Assembly: GCA_033722075.1 (NCBI GenBank)
Contig: JAWVZU010000025.1
Coordinates: 1-21,908 of the forward strand
DNA: 21,908 bases
Direction: 5' to 3'
DNA from: JAWVZU01 sp033722075
GTDB taxonomy: Bacteria; Pseudomonadota; Gammaproteobacteria; Xanthomonadales; SZUA-38
Within the stretch, counting starts at the first letter, position 1, and each line of letters opens with the position of its first letter. The notes below the pieces were generated by a model. The model was not told the DNA's origin, searched no databases, and saw nothing but the letters and a program-made list of their open reading frames with translations. Positions 1 through 7,408 of this stretch are shown in pieces. The position numbers and the translations under genes are program-made.

Positions 1-3000
1 CTCTTCCGGCAGATCTTCCCGCGCCCGGGCACGAACCCCCAGCAAGAGCATCAGGGCTGACTGCCCCTCGTCGTTGACCGCGTTGACATCCGCGCCGGCC
101 TTGAGCAGCATCTTTACGGTGCTCACGCCGGCTTCGATGTCGGCCGCCTGCAGCGCGTTTTGCACCGCCGCCATGAGTGGTGTGCATTCGGTCTCGTCAC
201 GCGCATTGGGATCCGCATCGTAACCGATCAGAGCCACCACCATGCGCGGTTGCCAGCGCGCCGCGGCAAGCATGAGCGGCGTAATTCCGTATTGCTGCGG
301 CTGATCGGCGTCCACTCCCCGGTCGCAGAGCAGTTTGGCGACCTCGAGATGGCCGCCGAGCACCGCCGCCCCAAGCGGCGTGGTTCGATTCTTCGAAGCC
401 AGCCGATAGTCGGCGCCCGCGTGAAGTAGAGCGCTTACGACGTCGGCATGGCCACCGCCGGCCGCTCGCAGCAGTGCGCTGCAGCCCTGGTCGTCACAGA
501 AGTCGATGTCCATGCCCCGGGTCAGGAGCAGTTTGACCCGTCCCAGGTTCCCCTCGGCAGCCGCATCCACCAGCGCCGCCGGATCCGATTCCCGGGGCTC
601 CGGCTCGCGCTGCGGTGGTTTGCTGCTCATCAGCAGCTTGGTGAGGGTCTTGTCCTGGCGCTCCAGGGCGATGGACATCGCCGAATTGCCCTTTTCGTTG
701 TTGGCCTTCGGATCCGCACCATGCTTGACCAGGACCCGGACCACCCCGGTCCGACCGTCGGTCACGGCCATCATCAGCGGCGTTGCAGTGGATCCGTTGC
801 GCGGGTCCACCGGGGCGCCCCGGTCGAGCAGCGCTTCCACGAGACCCGGGTGCCGATAGCGAACGGCCCAGTGCAGCGGCACGTTGCCGCTTTCGTCTTC
901 CATAGCCGGGTCCGCACCGGAATCGATCATCCGGCTCACCAGCTTGCTCAGGCGCACCTCGTCTTCCGTCTCCAGCTCCGAAGCCACACCGTGCTGATGG
1001 TCTGCCTTGCCGCACAACCAGTGCAGCAGAAGGGGCTGACCGTCCACCCTCGCGCCCCGGTCCAGCAGCTTTTCCAGCACTTCCAGGTTGGGTGGCGGTT
1101 GTTGCGCAAGGCAGCTCAGCAGAGGCGTTCCGCCTTCGCTGCGCGCATTCGCATTCAGGCCATGATCCAGCAGCCACAGGGGAGCAATCCCGCGGCCGGC
1201 GGCAACGGCATTCAGAAACGCCGACGTGAACCACCACTCCGGTGCCTCTTCCTCATGGTCCAGGACCAGCTGCATCTGTTCGAGGTCGTCCCGGACTGCC
1301 GCTTTCAGCAGGGTCTGGTAACCGGCCGTCTTTTCATCCCTCGGTTCCGATTCGGGTTCCGTGGGCATCGGGAGTTCGGCTTGCTGCGGAACGTCCGCCT
1401 CCGGATCGAAATCGATCTCCGCCACGCTGTCGAGATCGCCGGAAACGTCCCCCTCCTGCAACGACTCGGCAAGGGCCTCCTCCCGGTGCTGCAACGGCTC
1501 CGAGACTTGCTCCGGTTCATGCGGCTGTTCTGCAGTGGCTTCCGCGGCCGGCTGCTCCACGGGTTCCACGGAAACCTCGGCTTCCGGGCGCGCCTCTGTT
1601 TCTTCATCCTCCTCGCTGGTCCCCGACCGGTTAGCGGACTCCGATCCGGCGGCGTCCAACTGGGTTCGACTGCGTTGCGTGAACTGTCGTTCGGCCCAGG
1701 CCAGGTCCTCATCGGTCTGAAACGTCTTCAGGTCGATGACCCGGTTATCCTCCGGCTCTGCGGGCTCGGGCGGCGGCGCGGCCTTCGCTGCGGGGGGCTC
1801 GGGCAGGGGAACATCCACGCCCAGGGCACGCGCGATTCGCCAACGGCCGGCCGCTGCGGCGAGTTCGCCGGCTTCGCGTCCCTCCCGGTTTTTCACCGTA
1901 CGCTCCGCTCCCATGGCGAGGAGCAGGCGGACCGTGTCCTCATCGGCGCGCCGGGACGAAACGGCGACCAGCAGTGCGGTCCGCCCCGGCTTGTCGCGGT
2001 GCTCGGTCTCCGGGTTCCAGTGGGACAGTTCGTCCAGCACTCGATTGGCGCCGGCCCGCGCCGCTTCCATCAGCGCGGTGTTTCCGAAATCGTCCTGGGC
2101 ATTGACCTTCGCGCCGGATTTCAACAACGCCCGGGCGATCAGCGAGTTGCCCTTCATCGCCGCCGCCATCAAGGCGGTTCGACCGAGCTTTCCCCGGACG
2201 CTGACTTCGGCGCCGTTGGCGATCAACAGATCGACACCGGCCGGATCGTCGCCATCAGCGCCGGCGGCACAGTGGATCGGCGCCACGCCCCTGGGGTTCA
2301 CCTCGGCACCGGCCTCCATCAGCCTCGCTGCGTTTCCCCAGCGAGCCCGGGCGCAGGCAACGCCCAGGGGCGTCAGATGCTCATTGTCCTCTGCTTCCAG
2401 TTCCGCTCCAGCCGTCACCAGCGCGCTCACCGTCTCCCGGGTCGCATGCGCTGCTGCGTGGTGGAGCGGCGTCCAGCCTTTCTCATCGACCGCATCGAGG
2501 GACGCCCCGCCGGCCAGCAGGAACCCGACGATCTCACCCTGTTGCGCGGTGGGTGCTCGCATGGCGGCCATCAGCGGCGTGGTCTGCCCCATGGGTTCGT
2601 CAATGGGTGAACCGGCAGCGTGCAACTGCTGCAGATCGGTGAGCAGGCCTCGCCGGGCAGCCTGGACCATCTTCACGCCATCCTCTTCGCGCCCGTCGCC
2701 GGACGTGCCTGACTGCGGTGACAGCTCCTTGAGCAGGCTGCTGACCTCATCCAGCAGGAAAACGTGGATCAGAGGCGCGACCAGCAGGAAAGCAAACCCC
2801 AGGATCCACCAGTAGCCGGGGGAGCTTGGCCCCTGCCCGGCGAGCACCAGCACGAAGGGAACGACGATCAACAGGCCCAGTGCAATGAACAGCGGCGCCC
2901 CTTCCAGGGTGCGGTGCAAATGTCCGCTGGTGAGTTTCAGCCCTAGCCGTGTTGCCCGAGCCGCACGCTCGAAGGCGCCCGAACCCAGCTCGGCGGAGGA

Positions 3001-3393
3001 TGCCGCATACATCAGCGCGGGCGCCGGCCAGAAACGCGTACCACCGCTGAAGAAGATCAGGATGCAGACGCTGAGCACACCCCAGCTCAGCCAGCCCGGC
3101 TGACTGACGGAAAGCGCAACCGGAACGCCCAGCAAGAGCGCGCCGACCAGTCCGAAGCCGAACAGGAGCAGCAGCGTCGCCGGAAACCGACTCGCCGCGG
3201 CACGCCGGGCAGACGTCGCGTCGTCCGCCCGCAGCGCGGCAAATGCCGCCCAGCCGAACAGGGCATGCGAGAAGTAGAACAGGACCGCTCCGGCATAGCT
3301 GGCCAGCCAGGCCGCCACGCCACAGACTGCCAGCGCCGGCAGGAAATAATAGTACCGTCCCAGCAGTCGTATCCCCGGCGTTTCGAATTCCAT
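1..3393 (-). CDS. Membrane-anchored ankyrin-repeat protein, 3' end beyond window
   Basis: Open from ATG at 3393 to base 1 without a stop, giving 1131 residues and no C-terminus in view. Residues about 15-215 hold four to five hydrophobic segments (roughly 17-52, 70-95, 101-116, 166-186 and 194-214), so the protein is probably anchored in the inner membrane. From about 237 to 525 there are some nine ankyrin repeats with TPLHHAA- or TALMAAA-type helices and LL..GA.(V/L)(N/D) ends. A long acidic, Pro/Glu-rich and probably disordered linker covers about 530-690. A second block of about a dozen repeats then runs to the window edge. Ankyrin repeats bind proteins; the partner is unknown. The frame was checked at several points and at the edge. 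The start is the first Met, with a weak purine-rich site (AAGAAAG) upstream. It is divergent from the small gene at 3496. The repeat and membrane calls are firm; the role is not known. Confidence 0.9.
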   Translation of the reverse strand, partial: MEFETPGIRLLGRYYYFLPALAVCGVAAWLASYAGAVLFYFSHALFGWAAFAALRADDATSARRAAASRFPATLLLLFGFGLVGALLLGVPVALSVSQPGWLSWGVLSVCILIFFSGGTRFWPAPALMYAASSAELGSGAFERAARATRLGLKLTSGHLHRTLEGAPLFIALGLLIVVPFVLVLAGQGPSSPGYWWILGFAFLLVAPLIHVFLLDEVSSLLKELSPQSGTSGDGREEDGVKMVQAARRGLLTDLQQLHAAGSPIDEPMGQTTPLMAAMRAPTAQQGEIVGFLLAGGASLDAVDEKGWTPLHHAAAHATRETVSALVTAGAELEAEDNEHLTPLGVACARARWGNAARLMEAGAEVNPRGVAPIHCAAGADGDDPAGVDLLIANGAEVSVRGKLGRTALMAAAMKGNSLIARALLKSGAKVNAQDDFGNTALMEAARAGANRVLDELSHWNPETEHRDKPGRTALLVAVSSRRADEDTVRLLLAMGAERTVKNREGREAGELAAAAGRWRIARALGVDVPLPEPPAAKAAPPPEPAEPEDNRVIDLKTFQTDEDLAWAERQFTQRSRTQLDAAGSESANRSGTSEEDEETEARPEAEVSVEPVEQPAAEATAEQPHEPEQVSEPLQHREEALAESLQEGDVSGDLDSVAEIDFDPEADVPQQAELPMPTEPESEPRDEKTAGYQTLLKAAVRDDLEQMQLVLDHEEEAPEWWFTSAFLNAVAAGRGIAPLWLLDHGLNANARSEGGTPLLSCLAQQPPPNLEVLEKLLDRGARVDGQPLLLHWLCGKADHQHGVASELETEDEVRLSKLVSRMIDSGADPAMEDESGNVPLHWAVRYRHPGLVEALLDRGAPVDPRNGSTATPLMMAVTDGRTGVVRVLVKHGADPKANNEKGNSAMSIALERQDKTLTKLLMSSKPPQREPEPRESDPAALVDAAAEGNLGRVKLLLTRGMDIDFCDDQGCSALLRAAGGGHADVVSALLHAGADYRLASKNRTTPLGAAVLGGHLEVAKLLCDRGVDADQPQQYGITPLMLAAARWQPRMVVALIGYDADPNARDETECTPLMAAVQNALQAADIEAGVSTVKMLLKAGADVNAVNDEGQSALMLLLGVRARAREDLPEE

Positions 3394-3483
3394 GCCCAGC
3401 TTTCTTGTTGGCTTATCGTCCCTGAGGCGCATTTTAACCCGGACGCCCGGCGAGTTGTCGGAATTTTGTCCTGCCGGGCAGGT

Positions 3484-3489
3484 TACAAT
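3484..3489 (+). promoter_or_regulatory. Candidate -10 element (TACAAT) close to the start codon
   Basis: TACAAT ends six bases before the ATG at 3496, so transcription starting at the usual distance would give a leaderless or nearly leaderless mRNA. No good -35 hexamer sits 16-18 bases upstream; TTGTCG at 3455 is 23 bases away. No Shine-Dalgarno sequence precedes the ATG, which fits a leaderless message. The call rests on one hexamer and its position. Confidence 0.35.
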
Positions 3490-3495
3490 TCAACC

Positions 3496-3924
3496 ATGCA
3501 AGACTCGCAACCAACCAATTCCCGCTGGCGGCTCATGCGGGATGTCGCCGTCTTCCAGGCCAAACTGCTGGTCGACGGCCTGCGCGACCTCGTTCTCAGC
3601 CCGGTCAGCCTCGTCGCCGGGCTGGTCGGATTGATCACGGATCGCAAGGACCCGGGCCGGCATTTCCGGCGTGTGCTGGAGTTCGGCGCGGCGAGCGAGA
3701 TCTGGATCAACCTGTTCGGCCGGCATACACGGGAAGATGTCGGTGACGACCTGGACGAACTGTTCAGCCGACTGGAGAAGAGAGTCATCGATCAATACGA
3801 GAAAGGTGGCATCACGGCCCAGGCCAAAACGGCCATCGACCGTTCGCTGGATGCCATCCACAACCGGATCGAACCGCCCTTGTCACCCGGCGAACCACCG
3901 GACGACGTCCCACCGGGACATTGA
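3496..3924 (+). CDS. Small protein of unknown function
   Basis: 142 residues. I do not recognise a named family. Residues about 15-50 form an amphipathic to hydrophobic stretch (FQAKLLVDGLRDLVLSPVSL, then AGLVGLI) that could be a membrane-associated hairpin. Residues 60-125 are charged and helical, including a DDLDELFSRLEKRV segment that may form a short coiled coil. The tail from about 127 is proline-rich. The frame is open upstream to 3265, but the ATG at 3496 follows a -10-like TACAAT and avoids overlap with the divergent ankyrin gene, so I chose it. Its stop lies 10 bases before the GTG of the glycosyltransferase, so the two are probably cotranscribed. It may help membrane attachment of the transferase; that is inference from position only. 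Confidence 0.75.
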   Translation: MQDSQPTNSRWRLMRDVAVFQAKLLVDGLRDLVLSPVSLVAGLVGLITDRKDPGRHFRRVLEFGAASEIWINLFGRHTREDVGDDLDELFSRLEKRVIDQYEKGGITAQAKTAIDRSLDAIHNRIEPPLSPGEPPDDVPPGH

Positions 3925-3934
3925 CCTTCGGCCG

Positions 3935-4972
3935 GTGCCCATCCCGATCATCATGCTGAACTGGAACGGGCTCGACGACACGATCGAGTGTGTCGAAGCC
4001 CTGCGCGTGCAGAGCGCGAGCGATTTTGCGCTCGTCCTCTACGACAACGGCTCGGACAACGATGAAGCCTCCCGGTTGGAACGACGCTTTCGGGACGAGC
4101 CGCGGGTCGAGATTCGGCGCTTCGAGCGCAATCACGGATTTACCGGCGGCATGAACCGGGCCATGACCGAGGTGCTGGAACAGATCCCGGGTGATTATCT
4201 CGTCCTGTTGAACAATGACACCATTCCCGCGCCTGATTGGCTCGAACATCTCCTCGCTGCCGCCGCCGACGCCGACTGCGTGGCCTCGCGGCTGGTGCGC
4301 CATGACAACCCGGAGGTGCTCGATAATGCCGGGCACATCATGCTCAATACCGGGGAAATCATGCCGCGCGGAGCGGGCCGCCCCGCCCGGGACTATGACC
4401 AGCCGGCGGAACTCATCGGCGCCTGCGCGGGCGCCGCGCTCTACCGCCAGAGCATGCTGAAGGACATCGGGCTGTTCGACGATTTCTTCGGTTCCGGCTA
4501 CGAAGATGCCGAACTGGGTTTGCGCGCCTACCAGGCCGGGTACACCATCCGCTATGCTCCGCGGGCCGTGGTGCGGCACAAGGTCAGCCAATCCGTCGAC
4601 AAGATTCGCACCGAGGCTTATGCGATCAAGATCCAGCGCGACATCGAATACACCTATTTCAAGCTGGTGCCCATCGCAGTCATGATCACGAATCTGCCGT
4701 TCACCCTGGCACGTATCGTTCTGGTGCCTCTGGTCGCCCTGCTCGTGGGGCGCGTGACGCTGGCCCGGGTCCAGTGGAAGGCCCTGCGCCAAACCCTCGC
4801 AGATCGCGACCTGATCCTGTCCGCCCGGCGCGCTGCCGGCCCCTATCGACGTCGTCCAGCGACCCAGCTGCTGCGCGCCCAGCGGTTCTTTCTCGGCACC
4901 TATCTGAGCTATTTTCGGCGCTACGTGGTGGGTCGCAAGGCGACCGTATTCGAACGCCGGAGATCAAGCTGA
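3935..4972 (+). CDS. GT2-family glycosyltransferase (rhamnosyltransferase-like)
   Basis: 345 residues from a GTG start, which gives the typical family N-terminus MPIPIIMLNWNG. An ATG 18 bases later would cut into the first beta strand, so GTG is preferred. The GT-A fold shows DNGSD at 38-42 (nucleotide-sugar binding), LLNND at 91-95 in the DXD position (metal), and GACAGAALYR at 162-171. These are followed by the GLFDDFF..GYEDAELGLR block at 179-197, which carries the usual catalytic E/D pair. A hydrophobic stretch at about 243-272 and basic C-terminal helices suggest inner-membrane attachment. It would move a sugar from an NDP- or dTDP-sugar to a lipid or polysaccharide acceptor at the cytoplasmic face. 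Such enzymes usually build O-antigen or other surface glycans. No other glycan genes lie nearby, so donor and acceptor cannot be named. Confidence 0.9.
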   Translation: MPIPIIMLNWNGLDDTIECVEALRVQSASDFALVLYDNGSDNDEASRLERRFRDEPRVEIRRFERNHGFTGGMNRAMTEVLEQIPGDYLVLLNNDTIPAPDWLEHLLAAAADADCVASRLVRHDNPEVLDNAGHIMLNTGEIMPRGAGRPARDYDQPAELIGACAGAALYRQSMLKDIGLFDDFFGSGYEDAELGLRAYQAGYTIRYAPRAVVRHKVSQSVDKIRTEAYAIKIQRDIEYTYFKLVPIAVMITNLPFTLARIVLVPLVALLVGRVTLARVQWKALRQTLADRDLILSARRAAGPYRRRPATQLLRAQRFFLGTYLSYFRRYVVGRKATVFERRRSS

Positions 4973-4978
4973 CGCGGG

Positions 4979-4984
4979 TATACT
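4979..4984 (+). promoter_or_regulatory. Candidate -10 element for the MAPEG gene
   Basis: TATACT lies seven bases after the glycosyltransferase stop and would give a leader of roughly 35 bases before the ATG at 5029. No recognisable -35 box precedes it. An imperfect inverted repeat, TGACC...GGTCA at 4984-4999, lies over the expected transcription start and could be an operator. Confidence 0.35.
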
Positions 4985-5028
4985 GACCCGGTCCGGTCAG
5001 CCCGGAAATCAACCACGGAGCAATTTCA

Positions 5029-5424
5029 ATGATACAGCTGGTACCTGTTACGGGCATTTACGCCGGGTTGCTGGCCATCCTGATCATCGGCCTCGCCGGC
5101 CGCGTGGTTGGCCTGCGCCGCTCGCGCCGGGTGGGCTTCGGAGACGGCGAGGACCGCGCCCTCGCCCAGGCCATCCGCGTCCACGCCAACGCAATCGAGA
5201 ACGTGCCGCTGGCACTCCTGCTGCTCCTGTTGCTGGAACTGAACGGGGCAGCCCCCCTTTTATTGCACGTCCTTGGGAGCTCGCTGGTGGTCTCCAGACT
5301 GTTGCATGCCTGGGGACTGACGCAAACCAGGGGAACCAGTTTCGGGCGCTTTTACGGGACCCTGGTTTCCTGGCTGGTCACCCTCGGCGCCGCCCTTTGC
5401 AACATCTACATCGTACTGGTCTGA
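5029..5424 (+). CDS. MAPEG-family integral membrane protein (YecN-like)
   Basis: 131 residues, the usual size for bacterial MAPEG proteins, with four predicted membrane helices at about 5-25, 60-72, 77-95 and 107-130. The family signature is clear: RVHANAIENVPLALLLL at about 47-63, followed by LLHVLG and SRLLHAWG. MAPEG proteins include eukaryotic microsomal glutathione transferases and leukotriene synthases. The bacterial YecN-like members are inner-membrane proteins of uncertain substrate, possibly glutathione-linked detoxification. The ATG follows a GGAG Shine-Dalgarno motif nine bases upstream, so the start is well supported. It has a candidate promoter of its own and ends convergent with the Nudix gene, 16 bases away. 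Confidence 0.92.
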   Translation: MIQLVPVTGIYAGLLAILIIGLAGRVVGLRRSRRVGFGDGEDRALAQAIRVHANAIENVPLALLLLLLLELNGAAPLLLHVLGSSLVVSRLLHAWGLTQTRGTSFGRFYGTLVSWLVTLGAALCNIYIVLV

Positions 5425-5430
5425 GGTTTG

Positions 5431-5450
5431 AGGTCCCGCTTCAGAGACCT
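5431..5450. terminator. Weak inverted repeat between convergent genes
   Basis: AGGTC and GACCT arms with a 10-base loop lie between the MAPEG stop and the Nudix stop. The stem is only five base pairs and has no clear T run, so a terminator role is possible but weakly supported. Confidence 0.2.
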
Positions 5451-5962
5451 TCCAGAAACCAGATCCCGGCATACACCTTCGGATCGATGAGGCGCCCCTC
5501 CGCCGTCCGGTCCGCGAGCCACGCCCTGAGCCCGGACAGCGGAACGACCCGAACCGCGATGTCCTCCGATTCCGTTCCGCCCCCGGGTCCCGTCCGGGTC
5601 AGGTTCCGGGCCAGATAGAAATCGATGACTTCGCTGGACATGCCCGCGGAACTCGGCCCGCGCCCGAGTCGCGTCAAGTCGCCGGCCCGATAACCGGTTT
5701 CCTCCTCGAGTTCCCGGTGCGCGGCATTGGCCCCCGACTCCGCCCCGGTATCGGGTTCGTCTCCGACCAGGCCCGCCGGAAGCTCGATCACCACAGCATC
5801 GACCGGTGGCCGATACTGCTCGGTAAGGACCAGTTCCCGCTCCGGCGTGACGGCCACAACGGCGACGACCGCGTCGCCGGTGACGCGTGCGCAGTATTCC
5901 CAGCCGTCGATTTCGACCAGTTCAAGGAACCGCCCACGGCCGATAGTCCTTATTGCGCTCAG
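5441..5962 (-). CDS. Nudix hydrolase, ADP-ribose pyrophosphatase-like, CTG start
   Basis: 173 residues if translation begins at CTG 5962. The core Nudix box RELEEETGY is present, preceded at the right distance by the conserved Glu; the first Gly position of the box is not kept. The order of motifs fits ADP-ribose/nucleoside-diphosphate-sugar hydrolases: GRFLELVEIDGWEYCAR, then LVLTEQYRPPV, IELPAGLVGD, the Nudix box, and SSEVIDFYLAR. A GTG at 5857 would give 138 residues but would remove the GWEY strand, which belongs to the family fold. The frame is closed by TAG at 5987-5989, and no ATG, GTG or TTG occurs in frame between that stop and the GWEY segment. CTG 5962 sits seven bases after an AGGAG site (5974-5970), making it the best start. 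It probably hydrolyses ADP-ribose or a related sugar nucleotide in the cytoplasm. Confidence 0.85.
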   Translation of the reverse strand: MSAIRTIGRGRFLELVEIDGWEYCARVTGDAVVAVVAVTPERELVLTEQYRPPVDAVVIELPAGLVGDEPDTGAESGANAAHRELEEETGYRAGDLTRLGRGPSSAGMSSEVIDFYLARNLTRTGPGGGTESEDIAVRVVPLSGLRAWLADRTAEGRLIDPKVYAGIWFLEGL

Positions 5963-5975
5963 GGGAACTCTCCTG

Positions 5976-6003
5976 TTGATTGCAGTCTAACGCCGCCTAT
6001 ACT
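5976..6003 (+). promoter_or_regulatory. Sigma-70-type promoter for the propeller gene
   Basis: TTGATT (5976-5981) and TATACT (5998-6003) are separated by 16 bases and lie about 50 bases before the ATG at 6053. The -35 box overlaps the start region of the divergent Nudix gene, so the two genes share a short control region. Confidence 0.55.
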
Positions 6004-6052
6004 AACGCGCTTTTGGCCTCCCGCTCGGCCGTGTATAAGCAACGAGGAAACC

Positions 6053-7408
6053 ATGCGAAAAGTCTGGATAGTGCTGACCCTATTGGCTGCCGGCCTGCTT
6101 CATGCCCAGGAAGAACCGGCCGAGATTGCTGCCGAGACACGAATTCCGGCCCTGATTGCCATTGCGCAGGAGGCCTACCAGTCAAATGACCATGAGCGCA
6201 TGGCCGAGGCCCTGGCCCGCGCCGTCGCGCTGCGCCCGCATCTGGCCGATCTTCGCTTCCTGCTCGCCAAGGCCTACGCACTACAGGATGAGAAGGAGTC
6301 CGCCTACAACGCCCTGGTGATCCTGCAAAGCCAGGGGCTCAGCTTCAACATGACCGGCGACCCCGACTTCGAGAACCTGCGCGGCTACCAGCTCTACGAC
6401 TATCTCGAGGAAGAATTCGCCAAGAACGCCGAACCCTATGCGGATCCCAAGCCGCGCTTTCAGATCGACGGCGAGGACTTGCTGATCGAAGCCCTGGCCT
6501 ACGATCCCAAGGCCGACCGGTTCCTGGCAGGCAGCGTCACCGAAGGAACCGTTTATGCGGTCGGCGAAGACGGGTCACTCACCGAGTTCATCACGCCCGA
6601 TCCGCGCAATGGGCTGCTTGGCATCAGCGCCATGGCCGTTGACGTGGACAACAACGCCCTCTGGGTGGCCAGCGGCGCATCACCCCACGTCCAGCATGTC
6701 AGACCGGCAGACCGGGGGCGGACCTTCTTGCACCGGTTCGAGCTCGACAGCGGCGCCTATGTCACCCGTTACGCGCCCGCAGCCGGACCCGGCTATTTCA
6801 TCGACCTGGCGTTGTCTCCGGAGGGCACGGTCTATGTGGCCGATTCGGTACGACCCGTCATCTGGCGCCTGGACCCGGCGGCCGACCAGCCGTCGCTGCA
6901 AGCATTCTTCGGATCGGAGTCCCTGACCGGCATACGCACGCTGACCATCGACGACAGCGGCGAGCACCTTTACTTCGCCGACTACGAGCTGGGGCTCTTC
7001 GGGGTGAAAATGGGCGAGTCCACAGCCTTCGAGGTCCACCTCGGACGCAACCTCAACCTGTCCGGCATCGACCTGATGCGCTGGTTCCAGGACAGCCTGA
7101 TCCTGGTCCAGAACGGCGTCGTGCCGAAGCGCGTGCTGCGCTTCCAGCTGTTCGATGACCACCGCAACGGGCGTCATGCCCAGGCCATGACCAGTGGCCA
7201 GCCGGACTTTCGCAATCCGACCACGGGCACCCTGGTCGGATCGAACCTGGTGCTGATCGCCAACAGCCATCGGAATGCCTATGACCCGGCAACCGGCCAG
7301 CTGCGGCCGGAGGCCGAGGTTTCACCCCACAAGGTGGTCGATGTCGCCCTGGATTTCGGCTGGATTCCGCCGCCCGACGGCAGCCTGCAACACCTGAAGA
7401 AGAATTAG
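6053..7408 (+). CDS. Secreted TPR/beta-propeller protein
   Basis: 451 residues. The first 18 residues (basic MRK, hydrophobic VWIVLTLLAAGLL, then HAQ) are a signal peptide, so the protein acts in the periplasm or outside the cell. Residues about 30-80 resemble TPR helices (AYQSNDHERMAEALARAVAL, then LRFLLAKAYALQDEKESAYN). From about 130 to the end there are repeated strands of an NHL or SMP-30-like propeller: LAYDPKADRFLAGS, ISAMAVDVDNNALWVAS, IDLALSPEGTVYVADS and LTIDDSGEHLYFADY. No catalytic residues can be assigned, so a binding or scaffold role is as likely as lactonase activity. The frame is open far upstream, but the ATG at 6053 has an AGGA ribosome site, a signal peptide right after it and a promoter 50 bases before. 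The stop codon overlaps the convergent exonuclease stop. Confidence 0.85.
   Translation: MRKVWIVLTLLAAGLLHAQEEPAEIAAETRIPALIAIAQEAYQSNDHERMAEALARAVALRPHLADLRFLLAKAYALQDEKESAYNALVILQSQGLSFNMTGDPDFENLRGYQLYDYLEEEFAKNAEPYADPKPRFQIDGEDLLIEALAYDPKADRFLAGSVTEGTVYAVGEDGSLTEFITPDPRNGLLGISAMAVDVDNNALWVASGASPHVQHVRPADRGRTFLHRFELDSGAYVTRYAPAAGPGYFIDLALSPEGTVYVADSVRPVIWRLDPAADQPSLQAFFGSESLTGIRTLTIDDSGEHLYFADYELGLFGVKMGESTAFEVHLGRNLNLSGIDLMRWFQDSLILVQNGVVPKRVLRFQLFDDHRNGRHAQAMTSGQPDFRNPTTGTLVGSNLVLIANSHRNAYDPATGQLRPEAEVSPHKVVDVALDFGWIPPPDGSLQHLKKN

Noticed and set aside
448..2610. 720-codon open frame on the plus strand
   Set aside because: It is antisense to the ankyrin repeats; the regular repeat codons keep the opposite strand open, and its translation is Arg/His/Gln-rich with no recognisable domain.
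3812..4792. 326-codon minus-strand frame opposite the glycosyltransferase
   Set aside because: The plus strand carries the full GT2 motif set; the antisense product has no domain.
5717..6052. Upstream extension of the propeller protein
   Set aside because: The frame is open, but it overlaps the Nudix gene, would bury the signal peptide, and lies upstream of the promoter at 5976-6003.
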